Shown piece by piece: positions 1 to 6,156 of a stretch of 12,592 bases of DNA. Numbering within the stretch: the stretch's first letter is position 1; each line of letters begins with the position of its first letter. Both the position numbers and the translations under genes were made by a program. The DNA comes from Candidatus Nitrosopumilus sp. (lineage in GTDB: Archaea; Thermoproteota; Nitrososphaeria; Nitrososphaerales; Nitrosopumilaceae). The DNA is taken from the NCBI GenBank assembly GCA_011055585.1, contig DRGT01000158.1, positions 1-12,592 of the forward strand. Reading direction: 5' to 3'. The notes beneath the pieces are model-generated. The model ran no database searches. It saw nothing but the letters and a program-made list of their open reading frames with translations, and was not told the DNA's origin.

Positions 1-1
1 A

Positions 2-94
2 GAAAAAACTCCAGAGGATGCATCTACTACAGAAGAAGTCACCGCCCTCTATAAAGGACAGAAAAAAGTTGTTCAAAATACAAAGAAGTTCTGA
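2..94 (+). CDS. C-terminal tail of an unidentified protein (partial, 5' end outside window)
   Basis: An open frame enters from the left edge and stops at TGA 92-94, leaving 30 residues. The tail starts EKTPEDASTTEEV and ends in a lysine-rich stretch, NTKKF. It is hydrophilic, first acidic and threonine-rich, then basic, as in a disordered C-terminal extension. Nothing in it identifies a family. It lies in the same frame as the following DUF47 gene, but no start codon exists between the stop and ATG 158, so the two are separate genes. A TATA-like box in the spacer suggests the next gene has its own promoter. That this frame is truly coding is an inference from codon content and position. Confidence 0.5.
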   Translation, partial: EKTPEDASTTEEVTALYKGQKKVVQNTKKF

Positions 95-122
95 GTTTCA
101 CGAATTCGGATAAAGACAAATG

Positions 123-132
123 ATTTAATTAT
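123..132 (+). promoter_or_regulatory. TATA box for the DUF47-endA gene pair
   Basis: The string TTTAATTATA is centred about 30 bases before ATG 158. Archaeal TATA boxes sit roughly 25-30 bases before the transcription start, so the mRNA would begin at or just before the ATG and be leaderless or nearly so. There is no Shine-Dalgarno-like sequence before the ATG. Confidence 0.45.
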
Positions 133-157
133 AGTCACAAAATTAGAAAATTCTGAA

Positions 158-811
158 ATGTATAGTGGAGAACTCGAGGTCCAGGCAAAGCGAAAAGCAA
201 TTGCTGTTTTACAGGATGAGATCAATAGAATTTTAAATGCATCAAGAGAATTAGCCACTTTACCTGAACTTATGGTAAAAAAGGACAAGGCTGGAATCAA
301 AAGTGCATTTGAACATATTTCTACGATTGAAGATGAAGTAGAAGATCTTCGACGTAAGATTACAAAAGAAGTTGCAGAAGTTGGGGGCCTAATAATGAAT
401 AGAGAAAACCTTCTCAATACTGCTTACACAATGGATGAAATTGCGGGGTACATTACTGGAATTGCCTTTAAGCTTTCAAATGTAAAACCAATCACTCTTA
501 AAAACTCCGGAATGGATAAAGAACTTACAAAATTAATCGAACTTGTAGTGGATGAGGTTTACAAACTCAATGAAGTTATCAGAAGTTTAAACTCAAATAC
601 TGCAAATTCAATAGATCTTGCTCAAGAAACCCAATCTATTGAGAGAGAAATTGACAAAAAATACCGTGAAGCAGAAATAAAAATTCTTAACGAAGTTTCA
701 AATACTAAAGAACTTCTGCTTTTGAAAGATGTAATTGAGGGAATTGAAGAAATGGCGGATAAATGTCAACGTGTTTCAGATTCTTTCATTATGTTAGCAT
801 TGAGTCTCTAG
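158..811 (+). CDS. DUF47 / PhoU-like protein (phosphate transport regulator family)
   Basis: The 217-residue protein is all-helical and soluble, rich in charged heptad-like segments, and about the usual length of the DUF47 (PhoU_div, TIGR00153) family. Acidic clusters such as the IEDEVEDLR stretch near residues 56-64 and EIEEMADK near the C-terminus fit the PhoU-type three-helix bundle, in which acidic residues often bind metals. In other prokaryotes DUF47 proteins often sit beside Pit-type phosphate permeases and are thought to modulate phosphate uptake. No permease is visible here unless the truncated upstream gene is one, which its hydrophilic tail neither supports nor excludes. ATG 158 is the first usable start after the upstream stop and fits the TATA box. 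One base separates its stop from the endA start, so the two are probably co-transcribed. Confidence 0.8.
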   Translation: MYSGELEVQAKRKAIAVLQDEINRILNASRELATLPELMVKKDKAGIKSAFEHISTIEDEVEDLRRKITKEVAEVGGLIMNRENLLNTAYTMDEIAGYITGIAFKLSNVKPITLKNSGMDKELTKLIELVVDEVYKLNEVIRSLNSNTANSIDLAQETQSIEREIDKKYREAEIKILNEVSNTKELLLLKDVIEGIEEMADKCQRVSDSFIMLALSL

Positions 812-812
812 C

Positions 813-1349
813 TTGAAAAGTGAATTAATAGAAAATCGTATCATCGTTTGGAATATTGAAGATTCTAAAAAACTCTTTAGCCAAGGTTATTATGGAAAAC
901 CAATTGGAATTCCAAAACCTAAACCTGAAGAAATTAACGTTCCATTGATTCTTGATTTAATTGAGGGATTTTACTTGTTTGAAAAGAAAAAGATCACCAT
1001 TTACAAGACAAAAAACAAAGTGACAAAACAAGAAATGCTAAAAATTTGTAGAAATGAATATCATGATTTTGATGAAAAATATCTTGTTTACAAAAATTTT
1101 AGAGATAAAGGATACATTGTAAATCCTGGAATTAAATTTGGTTGTGATTTTGCAATATATCAGAAAGGTCCAGGCATTGACCACGCACCATATTTAGTTC
1201 AAGTATACAACAGACGGGATTCTATAGCAACTACAGGAGTAGTACTAGCTGGAAGACTGGCATCAACTGTTAGAAAACAATTCATCTTAGCTATATCAAA
1301 TGGAAAAGACAAAGTAGATTATTTAGCGTTAGATTGGTGGAAAGCCTAA
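813..1349 (+). CDS. endA: tRNA-splicing endonuclease EndA (tRNA-intron lyase)
   Basis: This enzyme excises introns from archaeal pre-tRNAs at bulge-helix-bulge sites, leaving a 2',3'-cyclic phosphate and a 5'-hydroxyl. The 178-residue length matches the short, ~180-residue archaeal EndA subunits. The catalytic triad is visible: Tyr116 in the CDFAIYQKGPG segment, His124 in DHAPYLV, and Lys155 in STVRKQF. The N-terminal half (residues 1-80) is the less conserved endonuclease N-domain. The start is TTG 813: it gives the family length, lies one base after the DUF47 stop (translational coupling is likely), and the next methionine, Met75, would remove the N-domain. Its last four bases overlap the end of the convergent gene at 1346. 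Whether it works as a homotetramer or with a second subunit cannot be told from this window. Confidence 0.93.
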   Translation: MKSELIENRIIVWNIEDSKKLFSQGYYGKPIGIPKPKPEEINVPLILDLIEGFYLFEKKKITIYKTKNKVTKQEMLKICRNEYHDFDEKYLVYKNFRDKGYIVNPGIKFGCDFAIYQKGPGIDHAPYLVQVYNRRDSIATTGVVLAGRLASTVRKQFILAISNGKDKVDYLALDWWKA

Positions 1350-1714
1350 AGCGACTTTATGTGTTCAGCAATTTTATCAAAAATTTGAAACATTTCTTTT
1401 GTTATTCCAAAATCAAAATGGTTTTTCCATTTTCCATGTATGCGTACTTCATTTTCAGTCGGTTCAACAAAGATTGTTGCATCGTTTACAGTTTGTTTTG
1501 AAATTAATTTATTTAATGCAGAATCTTGGTTCAAAGCATCAGCAATCTTTCCACCATTCCACCTTACACTTGAAACTTTCTTAAAACGAAAATGTCCTTT
1601 TGTAGATAGAACGGTTCTTGCAGTAAAATCCATAGGATTTCCAGTTTTTCTGACTATAAAGTGTGATTGAAATCTATCTTGAGCACCCCACGGAGCTAAA
1701 TTTGGATCTTGCAT
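1346..1714 (-). CDS. Conserved-looking hypothetical protein, 122 aa
   Basis: I do not recognise the family. The 122-residue protein has no membrane segment, signal peptide or cysteine. It has mixed alpha/beta character: a basic, aromatic N-terminal half (WGAQDRFQSHF, RFKKVSSVRW) and a C-terminal half alternating beta-like stretches (ATIFVEP, EVRIHGKW) with a final amphipathic helix (MFQIFDKIAEHIKSL). The positively charged, tryptophan-containing surface would suit nucleic-acid or protein contact, but that is speculation. It starts four bases after the stop of the 78-residue gene on the same strand, so the two probably form an operon. It converges on endA with a 4-base overlap of the stop regions. 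Overlapping open frames on the plus strand here look like shadows. Confidence 0.7.
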   Translation of the reverse strand: MQDPNLAPWGAQDRFQSHFIVRKTGNPMDFTARTVLSTKGHFRFKKVSSVRWNGGKIADALNQDSALNKLISKQTVNDATIFVEPTENEVRIHGKWKNHFDFGITKEMFQIFDKIAEHIKSL

Positions 1715-1718
1715 TTTC

Positions 1719-1955
1719 TCAACCCTTTTGAATAATCTGAATTACATCGATGTTACAATTTTTTGGTTCAAGACAACCACGGTTTGTAATCATTCTTGGT
1801 GCTTGAGAAAAGTATCTGCTAAAGAAATCTCCTGATTCAATTTTGTCAGTGCCAATCTCTTTTGCCTTAGATTCAACACCGATCTCAGACAATTTATCAG
1901 AAAATTTCTGTGGTTCCGTCTTCAAAACAAAAGTTTCAGATTCTGTATCATGCAT
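1719..1955 (-). CDS. Small hypothetical protein, 78 aa
   Basis: This is the first gene of a probable two-gene reverse operon with the 122-residue gene, with a 4-base gap between them. The protein is hydrophilic. Its first 45 residues are charged and likely helical, and its C-terminal part carries two cysteines (Cys61 and Cys67, spacing CLEPKNC), which could form a disulfide or contribute to a metal site. No known domain is recognised. An AT-rich element about 26 bases upstream of the ATG (around 1979-1985 on the reverse strand) could be a TATA box for leaderless transcription. Support comes from the clean ATG, the tight spacing to the next gene and the placement between two promoter regions; its function is unknown. 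Confidence 0.6.
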   Translation of the reverse strand: MHDTESETFVLKTEPQKFSDKLSEIGVESKAKEIGTDKIESGDFFSRYFSQAPRMITNRGCLEPKNCNIDVIQIIQKG

Positions 1956-2020
1956 TACGAATCATAAATTATACCCACAAATAAAGATATCAAGAATTTT
2001 GTTTGTAAATATCAATCCAA

Positions 2021-2030
2021 TTAAATAATA
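2021..2030 (+). promoter_or_regulatory. TATA box for the tandem-SDR gene
   Basis: TTAAATAATA is centred about 26 bases before ATG 2052, the right distance for a leaderless transcript. The 96-base region 1956-2051 also holds the divergent promoter of the small reverse gene at 1955. Confidence 0.5.
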
Positions 2031-2051
2031 CATTAGTTTGAAATTTTTGTT

Positions 2052-3824
2052 ATGCTAAAGTTTCAAGGAAAAGTCGCCCTGGTAACGGGAAGTGGGACTG
2101 GAATTGGAAAGGCAATTTCTAAAAAATTTGTTGAAAACGGGGCCAGTGTAATTATCCTTGGAAGAAGAAAAGAACCATTAGAAGATGCTGCAATAGCACT
2201 TGAGGAAATAATTTCAAAGGTTCAAAGTAACGGATTTGTAAAAATTTTTTCTGGAGTTGATGTTAGTGATGAAGTTGCAGTAAACAAAATGTTTGATTCA
2301 CTAAAAGAATCAAACACCAATGTCGATATCGTTGTAAATAATGCAGGAGTTTCAGGACCAGTAACATGTTTTGCAAATTCATCATTAGATGAATTCAAAA
2401 GTACAGTTGCAATTCATCTTACTGGTACTTTTTGGACTTCGGTACAAGCTTTGCGAGTAATGAAAGAAGGCGCAAAAATTATTACAATTTCTACATTCTT
2501 TGCAGAAGAACGTCCATTAGAGCAGCGTCCATATCGTTTTAGAGATCCTTACACTGCTTCTCAAGGTGCAAAAAATAGATTAGCGGAAGCAATGTCCTGG
2601 GAACTAACTGATAAAGGAATCATTTCCATCGCAACAAACCCTGGACCTGTGCACTCTGACAGAATTTACAAAACAGTTTATCCAAAAGCAGCATCAGAGT
2701 TTATGAGAGTTAGCGGTTTTGAAGACCTAACTCCAGTTGAAGTTGAAGCAGTCAGTAAAGAGATACTTCCATTGTTAGGCGAAGATGAAAATGTGATAAA
2801 AGAAGGAATTGCAAAGGCTGCGGAGAATTTAGCCAAAGCAAAAGGAGGGTATGCTCAAAAACATGTTGAAACATTGACAAATCTTCTAGAAAAAATCAAA
2901 AGTGTCGCTGAAAAAATTCAAAAAAATACTTCGAGAATGATTGCTGATCAGCAATTTCTATCACAAGCACAAGTTGCTAAAACAGTTCTAACTCTATGTG
3001 ATGATGAGCAAGCAAAAATTCTAAATGGCAAAGTTGTTCCAGGTGACAGAGTATTTTATCCAGTAAGACCACATATTGCAACAGCGACTCCATCTGTTCA
3101 TCAGCCAGACTTTAGTTCTAAAGTCGTAGTTTTTGCAATTAATGCTACCGATAAAACAGATGCTGAGCGTGTTGAATTTTTAGCACAAAATATTGAAAAA
3201 AATGGTGGCAAAGCGATTTGTTTAATTTCGGATAGTTGTTCAAAAGAGATTCAAGATTCTATTAGTTCAAAATTTCATTCCCATATAATCAACCTAAAGA
3301 ATCCTGAAGAAATTGACCGATGGATTGAGGCAGCAAAGAGCCAAGGCCAAATAGCTGCTTTCATAAACATTACAGGTAATTTTCCTCAAATTTCAAAACT
3401 TGTTGAATTATCAAGAAAGGAATGGGATGACCTAGTTGACAAGTTCATCAATACTCCTGCAACTGTAGTTCAACGTGCACTAAACTATTTTGTTCCAGGT
3501 GGAGGAGCGGATCCTAGATTATTCAAAGACAAAATTGGAACTGTTGTGACAATTGGTCCAGACTTGCCTGCTGGAAAAATTACCGGTATTCAGAGAGCAT
3601 CTATTGAGGTGTTCCGGGGAGCATTAAGACCATTTACAGCAACTGTAAATCAAGAATTAAGTGATGTTCTTAAATCAAAGGTCAGAGCATTTTTAGTTTT
3701 ACCAGGAACAGTAGACGGTAAAGAACCAAATAACGAAAACATTGTTCAAGCTATAAACTTTTTTGTTTCTGAATATTCTCCATCTTCTGGCACCGTAATA
3801 TTTTGCGTTGACGAAGATAGGTAA
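2052..3824 (+). CDS. Tandem short-chain dehydrogenase/reductase, malonyl-CoA-reductase-like architecture
   Basis: The 590-residue protein fuses two Rossmann units. The first (about 1-215) is a clear NAD(P)-binding SDR: TGSGTGIG at 12-19, NNAG at 96-99, Ser147-Thr148 after strand 5, Tyr167 of the active-site helix, and PGPVHSDR at 197-204. The canonical YxxxK lysine is Gln171 (YTASQ); Lys174 lies three residues on. A mostly helical insert (about 215-345) leads to a second SDR-like unit (about 355-590) that lacks the glycine motif and the catalytic tyrosine and is probably structural. Catalytic plus degenerate SDR pairing is known from each half of the bifunctional malonyl-CoA reductase of Chloroflexus. 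From memory, the long loop before Tyr167, the PGPVxxDR motif and an AFTAT-like stretch near 527-531 (PFTAT here) resemble its C-terminal, CoA-ester-reducing half. A role as malonyl-CoA reductase or malonic semialdehyde reductase is inference; the SDR assignment is firm. Confidence 0.9.
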   Translation: MLKFQGKVALVTGSGTGIGKAISKKFVENGASVIILGRRKEPLEDAAIALEEIISKVQSNGFVKIFSGVDVSDEVAVNKMFDSLKESNTNVDIVVNNAGVSGPVTCFANSSLDEFKSTVAIHLTGTFWTSVQALRVMKEGAKIITISTFFAEERPLEQRPYRFRDPYTASQGAKNRLAEAMSWELTDKGIISIATNPGPVHSDRIYKTVYPKAASEFMRVSGFEDLTPVEVEAVSKEILPLLGEDENVIKEGIAKAAENLAKAKGGYAQKHVETLTNLLEKIKSVAEKIQKNTSRMIADQQFLSQAQVAKTVLTLCDDEQAKILNGKVVPGDRVFYPVRPHIATATPSVHQPDFSSKVVVFAINATDKTDAERVEFLAQNIEKNGGKAICLISDSCSKEIQDSISSKFHSHIINLKNPEEIDRWIEAAKSQGQIAAFINITGNFPQISKLVELSRKEWDDLVDKFINTPATVVQRALNYFVPGGGADPRLFKDKIGTVVTIGPDLPAGKITGIQRASIEVFRGALRPFTATVNQELSDVLKSKVRAFLVLPGTVDGKEPNNENIVQAINFFVSEYSPSSGTVIFCVDEDR

Positions 3825-3860
3825 ATGAAGAAATTTTCAGATTTGAAAGTAGGAGAAGGG

Positions 3861-3867
3861 TTTTTTT
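3861..3867 (+). terminator. T-tract terminator candidate after the tandem-SDR gene
   Basis: Seven consecutive T residues follow a G-rich stretch (GGAGAAGGG) about 37 bases after the SDR stop codon. Archaeal RNA polymerase terminates on U-tracts without needing a hairpin. The tract overlaps the stop codon of the convergent transporter gene, so read-through between the two would be limited here. Confidence 0.4.
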
Positions 3868-4624
3868 AGAATACATTTTCAATGGAATCAATAAATAACT
3901 TTATTGCAGCAGCTATAATCACTATAGAAACTAGAATTTGTAATCCTTTTTCTTTAATTTCAAGTGACAATCTAGCACCAATCAAACCACCACCAAATGC
4001 CCCAATTGCCAACAAAAGTGCCTGATAATAATCCGGATGTCCTAGTATGCTGTGAGTAACCAATCCAGAAAATGATGCAAAAAGCAAAATCAATTGAGAG
4101 GTAGGTGCTGCATTTTTCATTCCCATTCGCATTACAACTACCATTAATGGAACAAAGATTATTCCGCCGCCAATACCGAAAAAGCTAGATATGATGCCAG
4201 CAAAAAAGCTAGCAGCAATAGCTAAAACCATAACTTGTTTTGATGTGTTTATTTGTCTGGATTCGATTTTCCTCCTCAAAAAAATGTAAGCCGCAGATGA
4301 AATTAGTACAAGCCCAAATAGAATTTTGAATATCATTGGAGTCACATCTGCTGAAATATATGCGCCAAGTATTGTACCTGGAATAGATAACAATCCTAGT
4401 TTTAATCCAATTGAATACTCGATTCTTTTCTGCCTTGAATATGAAATGGTTGATGCCACTGCATTGCTAAATGCTGCAAAAAGACTGTTGCTTGCTGCAA
4501 GTGTTGGGGGAAATCCTGCAAAAGTTAAAACTGGCACCATTATGATTCCACCTCCTAAACCAATCATAGATCCCAATACTCCTGCTACAAATCCTAAAGG
4601 GATTAACCATAATTCTTCAATCAT
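3866..4624 (-). CDS. TauE/SafE (TSUP) family membrane transporter
   Basis: The 252-residue integral membrane protein has about eight hydrophobic segments in two homologous halves. Each half opens with the family's glycine signature: IGLGGGIIMVP at 21-31 and FGIGGGIIFVP at 149-159. Length and repeat structure are typical of PF01925. Characterised members export sulfite, sulfoacetate or other small organosulfur anions, or move other small anions; the substrate cannot be read from sequence. Lys/Arg-rich loops (residues 64-68 and 117-123) lie between segments. ATG 4624 precedes the first hydrophobic segment directly. It lies 36 bases after the DUF192 gene, but a good TATA box in that gap suggests separate transcription. 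It converges on the tandem-SDR gene. Confidence 0.9.
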   Translation of the reverse strand: MIEELWLIPLGFVAGVLGSMIGLGGGIIMVPVLTFAGFPPTLAASNSLFAAFSNAVASTISYSRQKRIEYSIGLKLGLLSIPGTILGAYISADVTPMIFKILFGLVLISSAAYIFLRRKIESRQINTSKQVMVLAIAASFFAGIISSFFGIGGGIIFVPLMVVVMRMGMKNAAPTSQLILLFASFSGLVTHSILGHPDYYQALLLAIGAFGGGLIGARLSLEIKEKGLQILVSIVIIAAAIKLFIDSIENVF

Positions 4625-4652
4625 TGTGAACCTGAAAACAAAACATTCTAGT

Positions 4653-4660
4653 CTATATAA
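4653..4660 (-). promoter_or_regulatory. TATA box for the TSUP transporter gene
   Basis: Read on the reverse strand this is TTATATAG, centred about 32 bases before ATG 4624 and ending at the stop codon of the upstream DUF192 gene (4661-4663). It would start transcription a few bases before the ATG, giving the transporter its own nearly leaderless mRNA. Confidence 0.5.
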
Positions 4661-5155
4661 CTAAATTGAAATAATGTCTAGCACAGAATTTTCAGTTATG
4701 CCAAATTCGTTAACAAATCCTGAAGTTACTTCAAGAATATACAGTGCTTGTTTAGTTCCAGGATTAACACCACTGCAAGTTGCGGTTTCAAGTGCTGACT
4801 TGCAAGGAGGTACATTTTTTTCTATATGAACAATTTTCCCATCACTATCAAACCATATCATATCTAAAGGAAATTGCATGTTTAGCATCCACAACGAATA
4901 AGTTCCAGGTTTTTCAAAAACAAAAAACATCCCTTGATCATAAGGAAGCTGTTCTTGAAACATTAAACCACGAACTCTGCCTGGTTCAGTATCAGCAATT
5001 TGGACTTGCAAAACTTGATTATCTATCTTTATTGTCCCCATTGGAAAATCTACAGATTCTAGTATTGAATCACTTGGGATAGTGAGAATTCCAAAAACTC
5101 CAATTATTAATGCAGAAATAGCAATTGGGAGTATAACTTGAAGTCTTGTTGGCAT
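4661..5155 (-). CDS. Membrane-anchored DUF192 family protein
   Basis: The 164-residue protein has an N-terminal signal anchor (about residues 6-25, after a short basic end) and then a DUF192 (PF02643) domain from about 45 to the end. Family marks are visible: RVRGLMF at 60-66, the LPYDQGMFFVF segment at 70-80, Trp89-Met90 followed by Asn92, and FPLDMIWFD at 95-103. Cys118 and Cys127 sit in the usual PxC...C loop and may form a disulfide outside the membrane. DUF192 proteins are small beta-rich, usually extracytoplasmic proteins whose biochemical role is unsettled. The domain is complete. A TATA-like box lies about 26 bases before ATG 5155, which fits leaderless transcription. The downstream transporter is close, but a functional link is not shown. 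Confidence 0.88.
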   Translation of the reverse strand: MPTRLQVILPIAISALIIGVFGILTIPSDSILESVDFPMGTIKIDNQVLQVQIADTEPGRVRGLMFQEQLPYDQGMFFVFEKPGTYSLWMLNMQFPLDMIWFDSDGKIVHIEKNVPPCKSALETATCSGVNPGTKQALYILEVTSGFVNEFGITENSVLDIISI

Positions 5156-5176
5156 GTTTTGTAACTATTATTTTCC

Positions 5177-5185
5177 TTTTAAAAA
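5177..5185 (-). promoter_or_regulatory. TATA box for the DUF192 gene
   Basis: Reverse-strand TTTTTAAAA is centred about 26 bases before ATG 5155, consistent with a leaderless mRNA. It lies in the 42-base gap to the upstream small gene, just before that gene's stop codon. Confidence 0.4.
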
Positions 5186-5197
5186 CTAAAGTAAATC

Positions 5198-5548
5198 TCA
5201 AAGAATTGAGCTTTTAAAATCATTTATTGATGATGAGGTAATACGGGTTTGTTCTCCAATGTCTTCGATTGTTCCACCATTGAATGTTTTGTCTAGATAT
5301 CTTCCTGCTAGAATCATTGGACCACCAATTGCACATGTTAGTCCAGTTGGTTCTGGTACCCATAGCATGATAAAACCAATTTTTTGAAGCTTTTTTCCAG
5401 GGGCTGGAGCTTTATGCAAAGCACCAAGTGATTTTACAGTATTTCTATCATGAATTTTAGCAACATCATAATACATACTGTTTCTTCTTTTTACAGAGCC
5501 AGAGTATGCCTTAAGTTGTGCAACTTTCTTTGCTAATGCGTCCTCCAT
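5198..5548 (-). CDS. Hypothetical protein with PEPTG motif and hydrophobic segment, 116 aa
   Basis: The family is not recognised. The N-terminal half (1-52) is basic and likely helical (KRRNSMYYDVAKIHDR). A hydrophobic, glycine- and proline-rich stretch from about 57 to 85 carries PEPTG at 65-69 and GGPMILAGRYL at 75-85. The tail is polar. A pattern of a proline kink (PEP) inside a hydrophobic region followed by small residues suggests membrane association or a tight hydrophobic core rather than a standard transmembrane helix. ATG 5548 is preceded by a purine-rich stretch (GAGAAAAGGGAA on the reverse strand) that could be a weak ribosome site, and an AT-rich element about 30 bases upstream could be its TATA box. 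The gap to the downstream DUF192 gene is 42 bases. Codon use resembles its neighbours. Confidence 0.7.
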   Translation of the reverse strand: MEDALAKKVAQLKAYSGSVKRRNSMYYDVAKIHDRNTVKSLGALHKAPAPGKKLQKIGFIMLWVPEPTGLTCAIGGPMILAGRYLDKTFNGGTIEDIGEQTRITSSSINDFKSSIL

Positions 5549-5659
5549 TTCCCTTTTCTCATTTTTGAAAAATTAGTTAAAATTCAAAGATCAAGTTAGA
5601 TTACTTTCTAGTCAATAATCCGTCACCTGAGTTGAATTTTGCTTGATTTTAGGTATGAA

Positions 5660-5667
5660 ATTATATC
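5660..5667 (+). promoter_or_regulatory. TATA box for the MntR-type regulator, with adjacent TTAGGTAT element
   Basis: ATTATATC is centred about 28 bases before TTG 5692 and supports that start as a leaderless one. Immediately upstream, TTTTAGGTATGAAA (5647-5660) occupies the BRE/operator position. TTAGGTAT resembles one half-site of DtxR/MDR-type operators (TTAGG...CCTAA), but the other half is not clearly present. The rest of the 143-base spacer 5549-5691 holds no gene that I can see. Confidence 0.4.
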
Positions 5668-5691
5668 ATGGTGTATAGAAATTAAAAACAC

Positions 5692-6156
5692 TTGAAGAAA
5701 AAAGATGATAAGAGATTAGAATCAATCAAGGCAGCACACCAATCAGAAAAAATGGCTTCCAGCACTAGAATCGAGGATTATTTGGAAGTGATTTCTGAGT
5801 TAGTAGAGCTTAAAGGCTATGCAACGACACTAGACATTTCACGATACATGGATGTTAGCGCTCCGAGTGTAACAAAAATGCTTCAGCGATTAGATGAAGG
5901 TGACTTTTTAGAATATGAGAAATATCACGGGATTAATTTAACTTCCAAGGGTACTCAACTAGCAGAAAACATTCGTCAAAAACATGGAATTTTGTTAGAA
6001 TTTTTTGAGATATTGGGAATTAGTCATGATACTGCAAATCAAGATGCTGAAGGGGTTGAGCATCATCTCAATCCTAAAACTATCAAGCAGTTAAGAAAAT
6101 TTATTACTTTTCTAAAATCAAATCCAAAAATTTTAGATAACTTCAAAAATCTTTAA
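5692..6156 (+). CDS. mntR: MntR/DtxR family manganese-dependent transcription regulator
   Basis: The 154-residue protein has an N-terminal winged helix (about 25-90, recognition helix near SAPSVTKMLQRL) and a metal-binding/dimerisation domain (about 91-145), with no SH3-like third domain, as in MntR. All six Bacillus MntR metal ligands are present at a constant offset of 21: Asp29, Glu32, His98, Glu120, Glu123 and His124. This pattern indicates the Mn(II)-type site rather than the DtxR/IdeR iron site, which uses Met and Cys. Such proteins repress metal uptake genes when manganese is sufficient; no transporter target is obvious here. TTG 5692 fits the TATA box but adds about 20 charged residues to the family's usual N-terminus; ATG 5752 would give a standard 134-residue protein with a 60-base leader. 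The 3' end overlaps the convergent PINA gene by 14 bases. Confidence 0.9.
   Translation: MKKKDDKRLESIKAAHQSEKMASSTRIEDYLEVISELVELKGYATTLDISRYMDVSAPSVTKMLQRLDEGDFLEYEKYHGINLTSKGTQLAENIRQKHGILLEFFEILGISHDTANQDAEGVEHHLNPKTIKQLRKFITFLKSNPKILDNFKNL

Noticed and set aside
73..417. Reverse open frame over the start of the DUF47 gene
   Set aside because: Serine/isoleucine-rich low-complexity translation antisense to a well-supported gene: a shadow frame.
1399..1670. Two plus-strand open frames across the 122-residue reverse gene
   Set aside because: Both lie antisense to a better frame, have unnatural composition and lack promoters; taken as shadows, although the family of the reverse gene is itself unknown.
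2940..2955. Perfect 16-base palindrome ATTGCTGATCAGCAAT inside the SDR gene
   Set aside because: It lies within coding sequence with no second copy or partner site noticed; one such palindrome in 12.6 kb is within chance expectation.
3825..3869. A 14-codon ATG frame immediately after the tandem-SDR stop codon
   Set aside because: It is very short, ends in the T-tract and overlaps the convergent gene's stop; chance and a termination region explain it better than a microprotein.
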